The notes: generated from the sequence alone by a model not told the origin. DNA of 64,000 nucleotides from JAUYQR01 sp031415015 (GCA_031415015.1 JANOQT010000044.1:1-64000), one strand, 5' to 3'; positions 34,360-43,651 are shown, counted from the first letter of the stretch. A program made the numbers and translations.

Positions 34360-34404
34360 GCGCCGTTTCACCCCCTTGCTGAACTCTTTTTTGGACACTC
34401 CCCC

Positions 34405-36249
34405 ATGTTTCGTTTCTTTGAGAATCTTGTCGATCCGTATGGACCGTATGAGCAGACTGACACACCGCCCCGGCGGCTTTGGCCGTTCCTTGCGCAATTC
34501 ATCCGTCCCTTCCGGGGGGTGTTTGCGGTCACCGCTGCCCTGTCGGTTGTGGCCGCGTTTTCGGATGTGGCACTGATCTGGTATGTCGGGCGGCTGGTCG
34601 ACCTTCTGTCCACCTCCGGCCCTGCGGAAGCCTGGGCCAGCCATGGGTCCGAGATGATCATGGTGGCCTTGGCGGTGCTGATCTTGCGGCCCCTGCTGCT
34701 GGTCGGCAATGTGGCGCTGCTGCACAACACCATCCTGCCGAACTTCGGCACCATGATCCGCTGGCGCTCGCACGCGCACGTAATCCGTCAGCCGGTCGGC
34801 TGGTTTGAAAGCGATTTCGCCGGGCGTATCGCCAACCGGATCATGCAGACGCCCCCCGCCGCAGCGGATGCCGTGTTCCAGACCTTTGACGCCATGGCCT
34901 TTGCCAGCGTCACAGTCGTGGGTGCCGCAATCTTGCTGGCTGAGGCGGACCCCCGGCTGGTGCTGCCGCTGTTCGTCTGGTTCGTGCTGTATGCTTGGCT
35001 TGTGCAATGGACAGTCAAGCGCGCCGGTCCCGCCTCCAAAGCCTCCAGCGACGCGCGGTCTGCGGTGACGGGCCGGGTGGTCGATGCCTATACCAACATC
35101 CATTCGGTCAAGCTGTTTGCGCATCACGACAAGGAACTGGCCTACGCCAAGGAATCCATCGAACACGCCCGCACGACCTTTCAGACCGAAATGCGGATCG
35201 TTACCAAGATGGATCTGGCGCTGACCGCGCTGAACGGGTTTCTGATCGTGTCGGTCACCGGCTGGGCGATTCTGTTGTGGTATCAAGGGGCTGCCACCGT
35301 TGGAACCGTGGCTGCGGCGACGGCGTTGGTGTTGCGGCTGAACAACATGACCTACTGGATCATGTGGGCCTTTACCGCGCTGGTGCAGGCGCTGGGCGTG
35401 GTGCAGGAAGGCATGGAGACGATCACTCATCCGATTGGCCTTGTGGACGGACCGGGCGCGCCCGCGCTGCAACTGACGAAGGGGCTGATCGAGATCGACA
35501 ACATCTCGCATCATTACGGCCGGGGGTCGGGCGGGTTGCAAAGCCTGTCGCTGACCATCAAGCCGGGCGAAAAGGTGGGCGTGGTGGGCCGGTCTGGCGC
35601 AGGCAAATCCACGCTGGTCAAGCTGATGCTGAGGTTTTACGACACGGAATCCGGTCGCATTGTCATTGACGGTCAGGATATTGCCACCGTCACGCAGGAA
35701 TCACTGCGCCGCCAGATCGGCATGGTCCAGCAAGACAGCAGCCTGCTGCACCGGTCGGTGCGCGACAACATCCTTTATGGCTTTCCCGATGCCACGGACG
35801 ATCAGATGATCGCGGCAGCCAGACAGGCCGAAGCGCATGATTTCATCCTGACGCTGGAAGACCCGCAGGGTCGCAGGGGCTATGACGCCCATGTCGGCGA
35901 ACGGGGGGTCAAACTGTCGGGCGGCCAGCGGCAGAGAGTGGCGTTGGCGCGGGTGATCCTGAAGAACGCGCCGATTCTGATCCTCGACGAGGCGACTTCG
36001 GCGCTTGATAGCGAAGCGGAGGCGGCGATTCAGGACGCGCTCTACGGCGTGATGAAGGGCAAGACGGTGATTGCCATCGCACATCGGCTGTCCACCATCG
36101 CTGCGATGGACCGGATTGTCGTGCTGGAAGGCGGGCATATCGCCGAAGAGGGCACCCATGCTGCGCTTTTGCGCCGCAACGGGCTATATGCACGGTTCTG
36201 GGCACGCCAATCCGGCGGGTTCATCGGGCTGGAAGAGGTCGCCGAATGA
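34405..36249 (+). CDS. ABC exporter half-transporter 1 (permease-ATPase fusion)
   Basis: A 614-aa protein with six N-terminal membrane helices and a C-terminal ABC domain: Walker A VGRSGAGKSTLV, Q-loop near MVQQDSSLLH, signature LSGGQRQRVALA and Walker B ILILDEATSALD with the catalytic Glu. It probably dimerises with the next gene's product to export a lipid, drug or other hydrophobic compound; the substrate cannot be read. ATGA overlap with the next gene. A leader ORF and stem-loop lie upstream. Confidence 0.88.
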   Translation: MFRFFENLVDPYGPYEQTDTPPRRLWPFLAQFIRPFRGVFAVTAALSVVAAFSDVALIWYVGRLVDLLSTSGPAEAWASHGSEMIMVALAVLILRPLLLVGNVALLHNTILPNFGTMIRWRSHAHVIRQPVGWFESDFAGRIANRIMQTPPAAADAVFQTFDAMAFASVTVVGAAILLAEADPRLVLPLFVWFVLYAWLVQWTVKRAGPASKASSDARSAVTGRVVDAYTNIHSVKLFAHHDKELAYAKESIEHARTTFQTEMRIVTKMDLALTALNGFLIVSVTGWAILLWYQGAATVGTVAAATALVLRLNNMTYWIMWAFTALVQALGVVQEGMETITHPIGLVDGPGAPALQLTKGLIEIDNISHHYGRGSGGLQSLSLTIKPGEKVGVVGRSGAGKSTLVKLMLRFYDTESGRIVIDGQDIATVTQESLRRQIGMVQQDSSLLHRSVRDNILYGFPDATDDQMIAAARQAEAHDFILTLEDPQGRRGYDAHVGERGVKLSGGQRQRVALARVILKNAPILILDEATSALDSEAEAAIQDALYGVMKGKTVIAIAHRLSTIAAMDRIVVLEGGHIAEEGTHAALLRRNGLYARFWARQSGGFIGLEEVAE

Positions 36250-38099
36250 CGCTGTTTGCGCGGATGGGCAACTGGATCGACGCGTTTCGCCCCGCCGAAG
36301 GCCCGCCACCGCAAGCGCTGGGCGCGTTCTTCCGCTGGTGCCTGACCGGGTCGTGGCCGATGCTGTGGCTGGCGGCCCTGCTGTCTGCACTGGCCGGGGT
36401 GACCGAAGTTGTCTCGGCCACCATCATGGGCTGGGTGATCGACGCGGCGGTTGAAAGCGGCCCGGCGCTGTTCTTCAGTACGCACTTTTGGGTGCTTGTC
36501 GGAGTGCTCGGATTCTACCTGATCCTGCGCCCGCTTGCCTTTGGCGTCTCGTCCGCGTCCAACAGCGTCGTGATCGGGCCGAACGTCCTGCCCCTCGTCC
36601 TCAGCCGCCTGCACCGCTGGACACTGGGGCAGGCGGTCACCTTTTTTGACAACGATTTCGCCGGGCGCATCGCGCAAAAGCAGATGCAGGCCGCCCGCGC
36701 CGTCACCGATGTGGTGACTGAAACCATCAACACCGGCGCCTTCGCGCTGGCCTCGGTCGTAGGCTCGGTGATCTACCTTCTGACGGTGGACTGGCGGATC
36801 GCTGCGGCGCTGGCGGTCTGGCTGATCGCCTACATCCTGATGATCCGGTATTTTCTGCCGAAGGTTAAGGAAAACTCTGCCGCCCGCGCCGCCGCCCGCG
36901 CCATGGTTACCGGGCAGGTCGTGGACACGATCACCAACATCAAGACCGTCAAGTTGTTCGCCCATGCCGATTTCGAGGATCGTGTCGCCCTGAAATCCAT
37001 GGACGTCTTCCGCGAACGCAGTCTGGAGTTTGGCGTCATATCCACCTGGTTCCGATTGGCCTTGATGACGCTTGCGGGCGTCCTGCCTGTAATGCTGATC
37101 GGCGGGACATTGCTGCTGTGGCAGCAGGGCACCGCGACAGAGGGCGCTATCGCCGCCGCCGGGGCCATCGCCATGCGGATCGCCCAGATGTCCGGCTGGG
37201 TCAGCTTTACTCTGATGTCGATCTACACCTCGATCGGTGAGGTCGAGGATGGCATGCGTACGCTCGCCGTGCCGCACACCCTCGCCGATGCCACCGATGC
37301 GAAGGACCTGCCCCGTGTGACGGGCGAGATCTGCTTTGACGCGGTGACCTTCGGCTACGGCCATGGCCGTGCGGGTGTCAACAACCTGCAACTGACCATC
37401 CGCGCCGGCGAAAAGCTGGGCATCGTCGGGGCCTCGGGTGCGGGGAAATCCACGCTCGTGTCGTTGCTTTTGCGCCTTTATGATCCCGAAAAGGGCACCG
37501 TACGCATCGACGGCCACGATCTGCGCGATATCACGCAGGAATCCTTGCGCCGCCAGATCGGCATGGTCACGCAGGAAACCGCGATGTTCAACCGGTCGGC
37601 CCGCGACAATATCCTGTACGGGCGCCCGGATGCGTCCGAGGCGGATGTCACCGCCGCCGCTCAGTCAGCGGAAGCCACCGAGTTCATTGACAAAATGCAG
37701 GATCACAAGGGCCGCCAAGGCTATGACGCCTTCCTTGGCGAGCGTGGGGTGAAACTCTCGGGCGGTCAGCGCCAGCGCATCGCTTTGGCTCGCGCCTTCC
37801 TGAAAGACGCGCCGATCTTGGTGCTGGACGAGGCCACCTCGGCATTGGACTCAGAGGTTGAGGCCAGCATTCAGGATGCCCTGACCCGCGTGATGCAGGG
37901 CAAAACCGTGCTGGCCATCGCGCACCGGCTGTCCACCATCGCGGCGATGGACCGGATTATCGTGATGGATGAGGGGCGCATCGTCGAACAGGGCAACCAT
38001 GCCGAATTGCTGGCGAAGAGCGGCCTTTACGCCCGCTATTGGAACCGCCAGTCCGGCGGATTCCTTGGCACGGATCACGACAGGGAAGCAGCTGAGTGA
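36246..38099 (+). CDS. ABC exporter half-transporter 2 (permease-ATPase fusion)
   Basis: A 617-aa paralogue of the preceding protein. It has six membrane helices and an ABC domain with VGASGAGKSTLV, MVTQETAMFN, LSGGQRQRIALA and ILVLDEATSALD. Both halves keep consensus nucleotide sites, unlike many asymmetric heterodimers. It overlaps the previous gene by ATGA and the methyltransferase gene by GTGA, so all three are probably one transcript. Confidence 0.88.
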   Translation: MTLFARMGNWIDAFRPAEGPPPQALGAFFRWCLTGSWPMLWLAALLSALAGVTEVVSATIMGWVIDAAVESGPALFFSTHFWVLVGVLGFYLILRPLAFGVSSASNSVVIGPNVLPLVLSRLHRWTLGQAVTFFDNDFAGRIAQKQMQAARAVTDVVTETINTGAFALASVVGSVIYLLTVDWRIAAALAVWLIAYILMIRYFLPKVKENSAARAAARAMVTGQVVDTITNIKTVKLFAHADFEDRVALKSMDVFRERSLEFGVISTWFRLALMTLAGVLPVMLIGGTLLLWQQGTATEGAIAAAGAIAMRIAQMSGWVSFTLMSIYTSIGEVEDGMRTLAVPHTLADATDAKDLPRVTGEICFDAVTFGYGHGRAGVNNLQLTIRAGEKLGIVGASGAGKSTLVSLLLRLYDPEKGTVRIDGHDLRDITQESLRRQIGMVTQETAMFNRSARDNILYGRPDASEADVTAAAQSAEATEFIDKMQDHKGRQGYDAFLGERGVKLSGGQRQRIALARAFLKDAPILVLDEATSALDSEVEASIQDALTRVMQGKTVLAIAHRLSTIAAMDRIIVMDEGRIVEQGNHAELLAKSGLYARYWNRQSGGFLGTDHDREAAE

Positions 38100-39322
38100 T
38101 CGTCACCGTCTCCCGTCTGGGCCATCTGGGCGATGGCGTCGCCATGACCGACGCGGGCCAGATCTTCATCCCTGCGACCCTTCCCGGTGAAGTCGTCGAC
38201 GGCACGCTGCTGGCCGACCGGCTGACCGATATCCGCATCGTCACACCCTCGACTGACCGCGTCCGCCCGCCCTGCGTCCACGCCCGCAGCTGTGGGGGCT
38301 GCCAGATGCAGCACGCGTCCGACAGCTTCGTTGCTGATTGGAAAGTCCAGGTCGTGCAATCCGCGCTGGACGGGCAGGGCCTGACCGCCGCCTTTCGCCC
38401 CATCGTCACCTCACCCCCGTCCACCCGCCGCCGGGCCACGTTGTCGGCCCGTCGCACCAAATCCGGCGCTTTGACCGGGTTTCACGCCCGCGCCTCCGAC
38501 ACATTGATCCCGGTGCCGCAGTGCAAGCTGCTGCACCCCGATCTGATCGCCGCCTTCCCGGGCCTTGAGGCCATCGTCAAGATCGGCGGCTCCCGCTCTG
38601 CCGAAATTGGCCTCACGTTGACGCAGTCGAAAGCGGGCGTGGATGTCCTCGTCTCGGGCGGCAAACCGCTGGACAGCGCGCTGCGTCTCGATCTGGCCCG
38701 CATCGTCGAGGCGCATCGGTTTTCCCGCCTGACCTGGGGGGATGAGACGGTCGCCCTGCGCGATCAGCCGGTGCAGCGCTTCGGGACAGCCACTGTCGTG
38801 CCGCCACCGGGCGCATTCCTGCAAGCAACGGTTGAGGGTGAGCTGGCGATTCTGTCTGCCGTGCGCGCGGCCCTCGGGCCGCAGAAGCGGGTGGTCGATC
38901 TTTTCGCGGGCCTTGGCACCTTTGCCCTACCCATCGCACAGAACACCGAGGTTTATGCGGTTGAAGGTGATGCGGCGATGACCGCCGCCTTGGACAAAGC
39001 CATTCGCCAGACCGAAAATCTGCGCCGCGTCACGGTCGAGACGCGCGATCTGTTCCGCCGCCCACTGGAGCCTGACGAATTCAAAGGCGTCACCGGCGTC
39101 ATCATCGACCCGCCGCGCGCGGGGGCCGAGGCACAGACGGAACGGCTTGCACGCTCGGGCGTGCCGGTCATCGCCTTTGTTTCTTGCAACCCGATCACCT
39201 TTGCCCGCGATGCCAGGTTTCTGGTGCAAGCGGGCTACAGAATCGACTGGGTGCAAGTCGTCGACCAGTTTCGCTGGTCAACGCATGTGGAACTGGTCGC
39301 CTGTTTTCGCTTGGCTTCATGA
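38096..39322 (+). CDS. 23S rRNA/tRNA uracil-C5 methyltransferase (TrmA/RlmD family)
   Basis: A 408-aa SAM-dependent RNA methyltransferase. An iron-sulfur cluster motif C-x5-CGGC is present in CVHARSCGGCQMQH near residues 59-72; the SAM domain starts at VVDLFAGLGTFALPI; the catalytic Cys is in FVSCNP and the PPRAGAE motif precedes it. RlmD is the likeliest activity, TrmA or RlmC alternatives. The start is GTG, overlapping the exporter stop as GTGA. Confidence 0.87.
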   Translation: MIVTVSRLGHLGDGVAMTDAGQIFIPATLPGEVVDGTLLADRLTDIRIVTPSTDRVRPPCVHARSCGGCQMQHASDSFVADWKVQVVQSALDGQGLTAAFRPIVTSPPSTRRRATLSARRTKSGALTGFHARASDTLIPVPQCKLLHPDLIAAFPGLEAIVKIGGSRSAEIGLTLTQSKAGVDVLVSGGKPLDSALRLDLARIVEAHRFSRLTWGDETVALRDQPVQRFGTATVVPPPGAFLQATVEGELAILSAVRAALGPQKRVVDLFAGLGTFALPIAQNTEVYAVEGDAAMTAALDKAIRQTENLRRVTVETRDLFRRPLEPDEFKGVTGVIIDPPRAGAEAQTERLARSGVPVIAFVSCNPITFARDARFLVQAGYRIDWVQVVDQFRWSTHVELVACFRLAS

Positions 39323-39414
39323 CAATTCCGTGAAGTTGCATCTGCATGCACCCGCTAGGCAGAGCGCCTGGATTTCTGTATTCCATCGGAAAAAGAACAC
39401 AGGCGGACAGTGCA

Positions 39415-39906
39415 ATGCGGCTTTTCAGACTGGTGGTCATCCTTGTGATGGCGTTTGGGCTTGCGGCCTGCAGTTCGAAATTCCGCACCTATAACGGCCC
39501 CAAGGTCACGTCGGTTCAGGTCCACAAGGCTGACCGCAAGATGTACCTTCTGCACAACGAACGGGTGCTGAAAAGCTACGACCTCGCACTGGGTTTCGCG
39601 CCGGTCGGGCACAAGCAGTTCGAGGGTGACGGAAAGACGCCAGAGGGTGCCTACTTCATTACCCACAGAAACCCGAAGTCTGACTTTCACCTGTCGTTGG
39701 GCATTTCCTACCCCAATGAGGCTGACCTTGCTTTTGCCGAAGCTTCCGAAAAGCCGCCGGGTGGCGATATTTTCATCCACGGCGCCCCGAAGGGACCGAT
39801 AAGGCAGCGCGACTGGACGGCTGGATGCATCGCTGTGACGGACAAGCAGATGGAGGTCATTTACTCGATGATCGACCCGGGAACGCCGATCTTCCTGTTG
39901 CCCTGA
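39415..39906 (+). CDS. L,D-transpeptidase-family lipoprotein (YafK/DpaA-like)
   Basis: A 163-aa lipoprotein (MRLFRLVVILVMAFGLAAC lipobox at Cys19) with a YkuD domain. The catalytic segment is IFIHGAPKGP, then DWTAGCIAVTD with His and Cys. The TAGC-I-A-V-TD form is that of the YafK/DpaA subgroup, whose E. coli member cleaves the lipoprotein-peptidoglycan link, rather than of classical crosslinking enzymes. Activity is inferred. A frame upstream was not used because the ATG at 39415 creates the signal sequence. Confidence 0.86.
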   Translation: MRLFRLVVILVMAFGLAACSSKFRTYNGPKVTSVQVHKADRKMYLLHNERVLKSYDLALGFAPVGHKQFEGDGKTPEGAYFITHRNPKSDFHLSLGISYPNEADLAFAEASEKPPGGDIFIHGAPKGPIRQRDWTAGCIAVTDKQMEVIYSMIDPGTPIFLLP

Positions 39907-39934
39907 GCCGTCTCACGCTGCTGACCTAACCGGA

Positions 39935-40450
39935 TCAGGCCCCGGTGACGAGTGTCCACCAGATCTTGCCGCCCGGTTCCTGGAACCAGGCAAAGCCGAT
40001 TGACCGCGCCGTCGGGTCCATGATGACAGCGCGCGTGTCTGGTTGCGCCATCCAGGCAGACAGGGTTTCCAGTTCGGTTTCATAGGTCTCCGAGATCAGT
40101 TCGCCCACCAGACGGCCCGTATAACCCGACCGTTGCACGCGGACCAATGGTGACGATCCGTCTGACCCGAAATGCCACGGCCGGTTTTGCACCGACATGT
40201 CGCGCGCATGCGTGGCAGCGGCGGCATTGAGTTGTGCGCTGAACGCAAGGGCCTGAAGGCTTTTCGCCGCACGCAGCGTGTTGACGGCATCCAGAAGACG
40301 GAACGAGATCACCTGTTCGTCGCCGGGGTTGATCCGGTACACCCGTGGAAGTGGCCGCCCGTCCGCCCCGACCGTCGGTTCGGACGATGTGGTAGAACAG
40401 CCAGCCAGCACGAGTGCGGAGCCAAGCAGGAAAAAGGCGCGTCTGTTCAT
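39935..40450 (-). CDS. CAP-domain (SCP/PR1-like) lipoprotein
   Basis: A 171-aa lipoprotein: MNRRAFFLLGSALVLAGC has a lipobox with Cys18, and the RR could support Tat export. The rest is a CAP domain with LDAVNTLRAAKSLQALAFS, LNAAAATHARDM, then WHFGSDGS and GELISETYETELETLSAW; HARDM carries a metal-binding-type His. CAP proteins in bacteria have unknown roles. The frame also starts at 40459 (three codons earlier). It lies between two L,D-transpeptidase genes and diverges from the second. Confidence 0.85.
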   Translation of the reverse strand: MNRRAFFLLGSALVLAGCSTTSSEPTVGADGRPLPRVYRINPGDEQVISFRLLDAVNTLRAAKSLQALAFSAQLNAAAATHARDMSVQNRPWHFGSDGSSPLVRVQRSGYTGRLVGELISETYETELETLSAWMAQPDTRAVIMDPTARSIGFAWFQEPGGKIWWTLVTGA

Positions 40451-40628
40451 CAGGATCACCGGACCACTGTCGCCAACTTGCGACCATCCGCTCCTCCTTA
40501 ACGAAAGCTTCTCCCGGGTTCAAACCGTTGTCTGCGCATCGGCGGAAGGTGACGGGTCTTTGATTTGCGGCTTTCAGCCAAAACCGCTAAGGACGGATGA
40601 AATCGAGTTGAAGGCAGGAGAGTCTGGA

Positions 40629-41222
40629 ATGGCAAATGGTACGTTGAATCGCCGCGCACTGCTGAGTGGCGCCGTCGGTGCCGCCGGGCTGGCCGCACTT
40701 CCCGCACTTGCGCAAGACGGGTCAACCGAGTTTATCGCCCCGGCGTCCGGGTCGGTGCGCAACAACGTGTCCAGCTTCCGGATGCTGGAGTGGCAGAATT
40801 ACTTCGACAATACTCGTGGCGGTGCCGTCCTTGTGGATATCACGTCGCGCGCGCTGCATTACTGGTCTGAAGATCAGTCAATTTACCGTTTGTACCCGAC
40901 CTCGGTTCCCCTGTCTGAAGACCTGACACGCCGTGGCAAGACCGAAGTCGTGCAGAAAGTGGTCAACCCAAGCTGGCGGCCAACCCCTGCGATGCTTGAG
41001 CGGAACCCGGAATGGCCCGCCGTTGTCGAAGGTGGGGCGTCTGACAATCCGTTGGGCACGCGCGCGCTGTATCTGTCATGGACCTACTACCGAATTCACG
41101 GCACCCATGACACCCGCAAGATCGGCCGCAGATCGTCGAATGGATGTATCGGCCTGTACAACGAACACATCGAAGAACTGTTCGAAATGGCGCAGGTGGG
41201 GACTCAGGTGTTGCTAATTTGA
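40629..41222 (+). CDS. L,D-transpeptidase (ErfK/YbiS/YkuD family), twin-arginine-type signal
   Basis: A 197-aa exported enzyme with signal MANGTLNRRALLSGAVGAAG..ALA, where NRRALL is a twin-arginine-like motif. The YkuD catalytic region reads YRIHGTHDTRKIGRRSSNGC followed by IGL, with the His and Cys of the classical family. It makes or breaks 3-3 peptidoglycan crosslinks or attaches outer-membrane proteins to the wall. AGGAGAG lies seven bases before the ATG at 40629. It diverges from the CAP lipoprotein. Confidence 0.9.
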   Translation: MANGTLNRRALLSGAVGAAGLAALPALAQDGSTEFIAPASGSVRNNVSSFRMLEWQNYFDNTRGGAVLVDITSRALHYWSEDQSIYRLYPTSVPLSEDLTRRGKTEVVQKVVNPSWRPTPAMLERNPEWPAVVEGGASDNPLGTRALYLSWTYYRIHGTHDTRKIGRRSSNGCIGLYNEHIEELFEMAQVGTQVLLI

Positions 41223-41372
41223 CAGCGCTTCCCGCGACGCGATGAAAAAGCCACAGGCCCGATTGCTTTCCTCGTCGCGCCCTGTTTTAGAGGGGTTTAT
41301 GAGGACGATTTTGGGTGCGTGCCGTCGCCTCTGCAAGTTTGTCGGCTCGCTTGAACTGAAGGATGAACTACC

Positions 41373-41552
41373 ATGAAAAAATTCGCGCTCGCTGCCGCGC
41401 TGACCGTTGTTGCCACTGCTTCGTTCGCTGGTGGTATGGCTGAGCCTGTGATGGAACCGGAAGTTGTCGAAGCTGCGACCTCGTCGTCGGCTGGTGGCAT
41501 CATTGTTCCGCTGCTGCTCCTGCTTGTGATCGCTGCAGCTGCTTCGAACTGA
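41373..41552 (+). CDS. Tiny secreted/membrane protein, family member 1
   Basis: A 59-aa ORF too short for standard ORF calls: signal peptide MKKFALAAALTVVATASFA, a short acidic linker (GGMAEPVMEPEVVEAA), then SSSAGG and a hydrophobic end IIVPLLLLLVIAAAASN. The same plan (signal, GG, Glu-Pro linker, Ala-Ser-Ser, PLLL helix) occurs in the proteins at 49048 and 49378. GAAGGA precedes the ATG and a strong intrinsic terminator follows, so it is a complete single-gene unit. No function known. Confidence 0.83.
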   Translation: MKKFALAAALTVVATASFAGGMAEPVMEPEVVEAATSSSAGGIIVPLLLLLVIAAAASN

Positions 41553-41570
41553 TCTAACGATCCTTTCAGG

Positions 41571-41598
41571 AAAAGACGGCAGGTTTCTGCCGTCTTTT
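41571..41598. terminator. Strong intrinsic terminator
   Basis: AAAAGACGGCAG and CTGCCGTCTTTT form a perfect 12-bp stem with a GTTT loop, followed by TCTTTT on the plus strand and preceded by A-rich sequence. It serves the tiny gene at 41373 and also the converging hemH. Confidence 0.9.
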
Positions 41599-41613
41599 TC
41601 TTTTGCGCATTCG

Positions 41614-42732
41614 TCAGCGCAGCCAGCCGGCCAGATTATCCTCGATGATTGCCACCAAAGCCGCCACATGCGCCGGGCTGTCGTTCAGACAGGGAATATA
41701 GGTGAATGATTCGCCGCCCGCATGCTCGAACGCCTCGCGTATTTCGCCGTTGATCTCTTCCAGTGTTTCGATGCAGTCGGCTGAAAACGCAGGCGCCATC
41801 ACCGCAATGCGCTTCTTTCCCTGTTTCGCAAGCTCGGCCACATGTTCCACGGTGTAGGGCTGCAACCATTCCTCCGGCCCGAAGACTGACTGGAACGTCG
41901 TGTCGATCGCGCCCTTTTCCCATCCCAGCTGCTCTCGCAACAGGCGCGAGGTCTTGGCGCATTGGCAATGGTAGGGATCACCCTGCATCAGATAGCGTTT
42001 TGGCATCCCGTGATAGCTGGCCACCAGCACATCCGGCACATGGTCCAGCTTGTCATACGCTTCGGTGACCGAGCGGGCGAGCGCGTCGATGTAGAGCGGA
42101 TGGTCAAAATACTCCGGCACTGTGCGGACGGCGGGCTGACGCTGTTCCTTCATCAGCGCGCGGAAGAACTGGTCGTTCGCGGTGGCTGAGGTGGCGCCGG
42201 CGTAATGTGGATACAGCGGGAAGAACAAGATCTTCTCGCATCCCGCCGCGACCATCGCCCGGACCTTGGATTCAGTCGAAGGATTGCCATAGCGCATGCA
42301 GAAATCGACAATCACCTCGCTGCCGTGCTGATCGGCAATGGCCGTGGCTATGGCGGCGGTCTGCGCTTTGGTGATGGTCAGCAGAGGGCTTTCGTTCTGT
42401 TCGTGGTTCCAGATCAGTTTGTAGTTCGCGCCCGATGAAAACGGGCGCTTGGTCAGGATGATCAACTGAAGCAGCGGTTGCCATTTCCAGCTGGCGTAGT
42501 CGACGACCCGCTTGTCGGACAGGAATTCGTTCAGATACCGGCGCATTGACCAGTAGTCATAACCGTCCGGTGTGCCCAGATTGGCCAGCAGGACACCGAT
42601 CTTCGCGCGCCGGACCAGCGGATGATCGGCAGGCGCATGGGCAAGACGTTCTTGCCCGGGGGACACCATGTTGGCATCGGCCACGTTCTCTTTGGCGGGC
42701 GTTGGATTGCGCCCTGGCTTGGCATCAAGCAT
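41614..42732 (-). CDS. hemH: Ferrochelatase
   Basis: Inserts Fe2+ into protoporphyrin IX, the last step of haem synthesis. The 372-aa protein shows KIGVLLANLGTPDGYDYWSM, YRYGNPST-type segment (here MRYGNPSTESK), the metal-binding His in ASYHGMPKRYLMQGDPYHCQ and FSADCIETLEEIN. There is an N-terminal extension of about 40 residues before the core. An in-frame ATG at 42768 is possible; neither start has a strong ribosome site. Confidence 0.94.
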   Translation of the reverse strand: MLDAKPGRNPTPAKENVADANMVSPGQERLAHAPADHPLVRRAKIGVLLANLGTPDGYDYWSMRRYLNEFLSDKRVVDYASWKWQPLLQLIILTKRPFSSGANYKLIWNHEQNESPLLTITKAQTAAIATAIADQHGSEVIVDFCMRYGNPSTESKVRAMVAAGCEKILFFPLYPHYAGATSATANDQFFRALMKEQRQPAVRTVPEYFDHPLYIDALARSVTEAYDKLDHVPDVLVASYHGMPKRYLMQGDPYHCQCAKTSRLLREQLGWEKGAIDTTFQSVFGPEEWLQPYTVEHVAELAKQGKKRIAVMAPAFSADCIETLEEINGEIREAFEHAGGESFTYIPCLNDSPAHVAALVAIIEDNLAGWLR

Positions 42733-42787
42733 CACGTCGGTTCCCGGAATTCCTATGCATCGGGACATATAGGCTTATCGGGCGGGG

Positions 42788-43627
42788 TCAACAGCCGTCG
42801 GGCAACGGTTGTTCGGGCACCCGCAACGCATCGGCCAGCCGCTGCCGCGCTGATCCGGGCCGCAACGGCACTTGCTGGCTGTCATGCGGTGCCCAGCCGG
42901 TCAGGCAGATCATCTCGAAAGTCGCAGGAATGCGTCCGTCCGGTCCGCCATAGCTGGCACCGTAGATTTCAGCCGCCCGCAAGAAGACCTCTCCAGCGGT
43001 GAATCTTTTGATGCGTCCTGCAAGGGCATTGCTCTCTCCCATCGCGCGCAGGTCGGCCATCAGCGCAGGCAGTGCCGGATAGGTCACCGTCTGGGTAAAG
43101 CCGTCCGCGACGGGCAGCGCGAAACCAGCGCGCTGCAGCAATGCCCCGAGGTCACGGATTTCGGCCATCGGCAAGACCCGTGGCGACAGCCCGCCGCTGA
43201 CACGTGATTCGGCTTCGGCAAGACTGGCGCGCAGTTCCTGCAGACTGCGCCCACCGGGAAGAATCCCCAGAAACAGCCCATCTGGCCGAAGCGCGCGGCG
43301 GCACTGCACCAGTTGCCCAAGCGGGTCATTCGCCCAATGCAGACCCATGGCGTGGATCACCAGATCATGCGCGCCCTGCTGAAGATCCAGCGTCTCGCGG
43401 TCGTCGGCCAAAATTGCATCCGGGATTACCTCTCGCCAGATTTCCGGAAATCCGGTGACAATCGCCGGCTGCGTAAACGTTCTGTTAACCTCGGTCAGTC
43501 TCTCCTGAAGGTCAGACAGCGCCAGCCGGTGCAGGAACATCGCATCGGCATGATCTACGTGAAGACGGGCGCGGGCACGGTGCCGCGCCAAAGCCTTGGT
43601 GTCTGTCAGGATCGGAGGCTGGCTCAT
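42788..43627 (-). CDS. SAM-dependent methyltransferase (BioC/NDUFAF5-like)
   Basis: A 279-aa class I methyltransferase starting MSQPPILTDTKALARHRARA, with an N-terminal helical lead, a SAM fold (LDLQQGAHDLVIHAMGLHWA, then RRALRPDGLFLGILPGG) and a C-terminal tail. The glycine-rich motif I is degenerate. The layout matches the NDUFAF5-like group, whose human member modifies a complex I subunit, and BioC. The frame runs 200 codons upstream on this strand, but that part is antisense to comF. It diverges from comF. Confidence 0.82.
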   Translation of the reverse strand: MSQPPILTDTKALARHRARARLHVDHADAMFLHRLALSDLQERLTEVNRTFTQPAIVTGFPEIWREVIPDAILADDRETLDLQQGAHDLVIHAMGLHWANDPLGQLVQCRRALRPDGLFLGILPGGRSLQELRASLAEAESRVSGGLSPRVLPMAEIRDLGALLQRAGFALPVADGFTQTVTYPALPALMADLRAMGESNALAGRIKRFTAGEVFLRAAEIYGASYGGPDGRIPATFEMICLTGWAPHDSQQVPLRPGSARQRLADALRVPEQPLPDGC

Positions 43628-43651
43628 GGCCGGGCACATTAGGAGGACGGG

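Noticed and set aside
43474..43489. TAAA-N7-TTAAC, a near CtrA site
   Set aside because: The first half is imperfect and it lies inside the methyltransferase coding sequence about 140 bases from its start, so it is probably chance.
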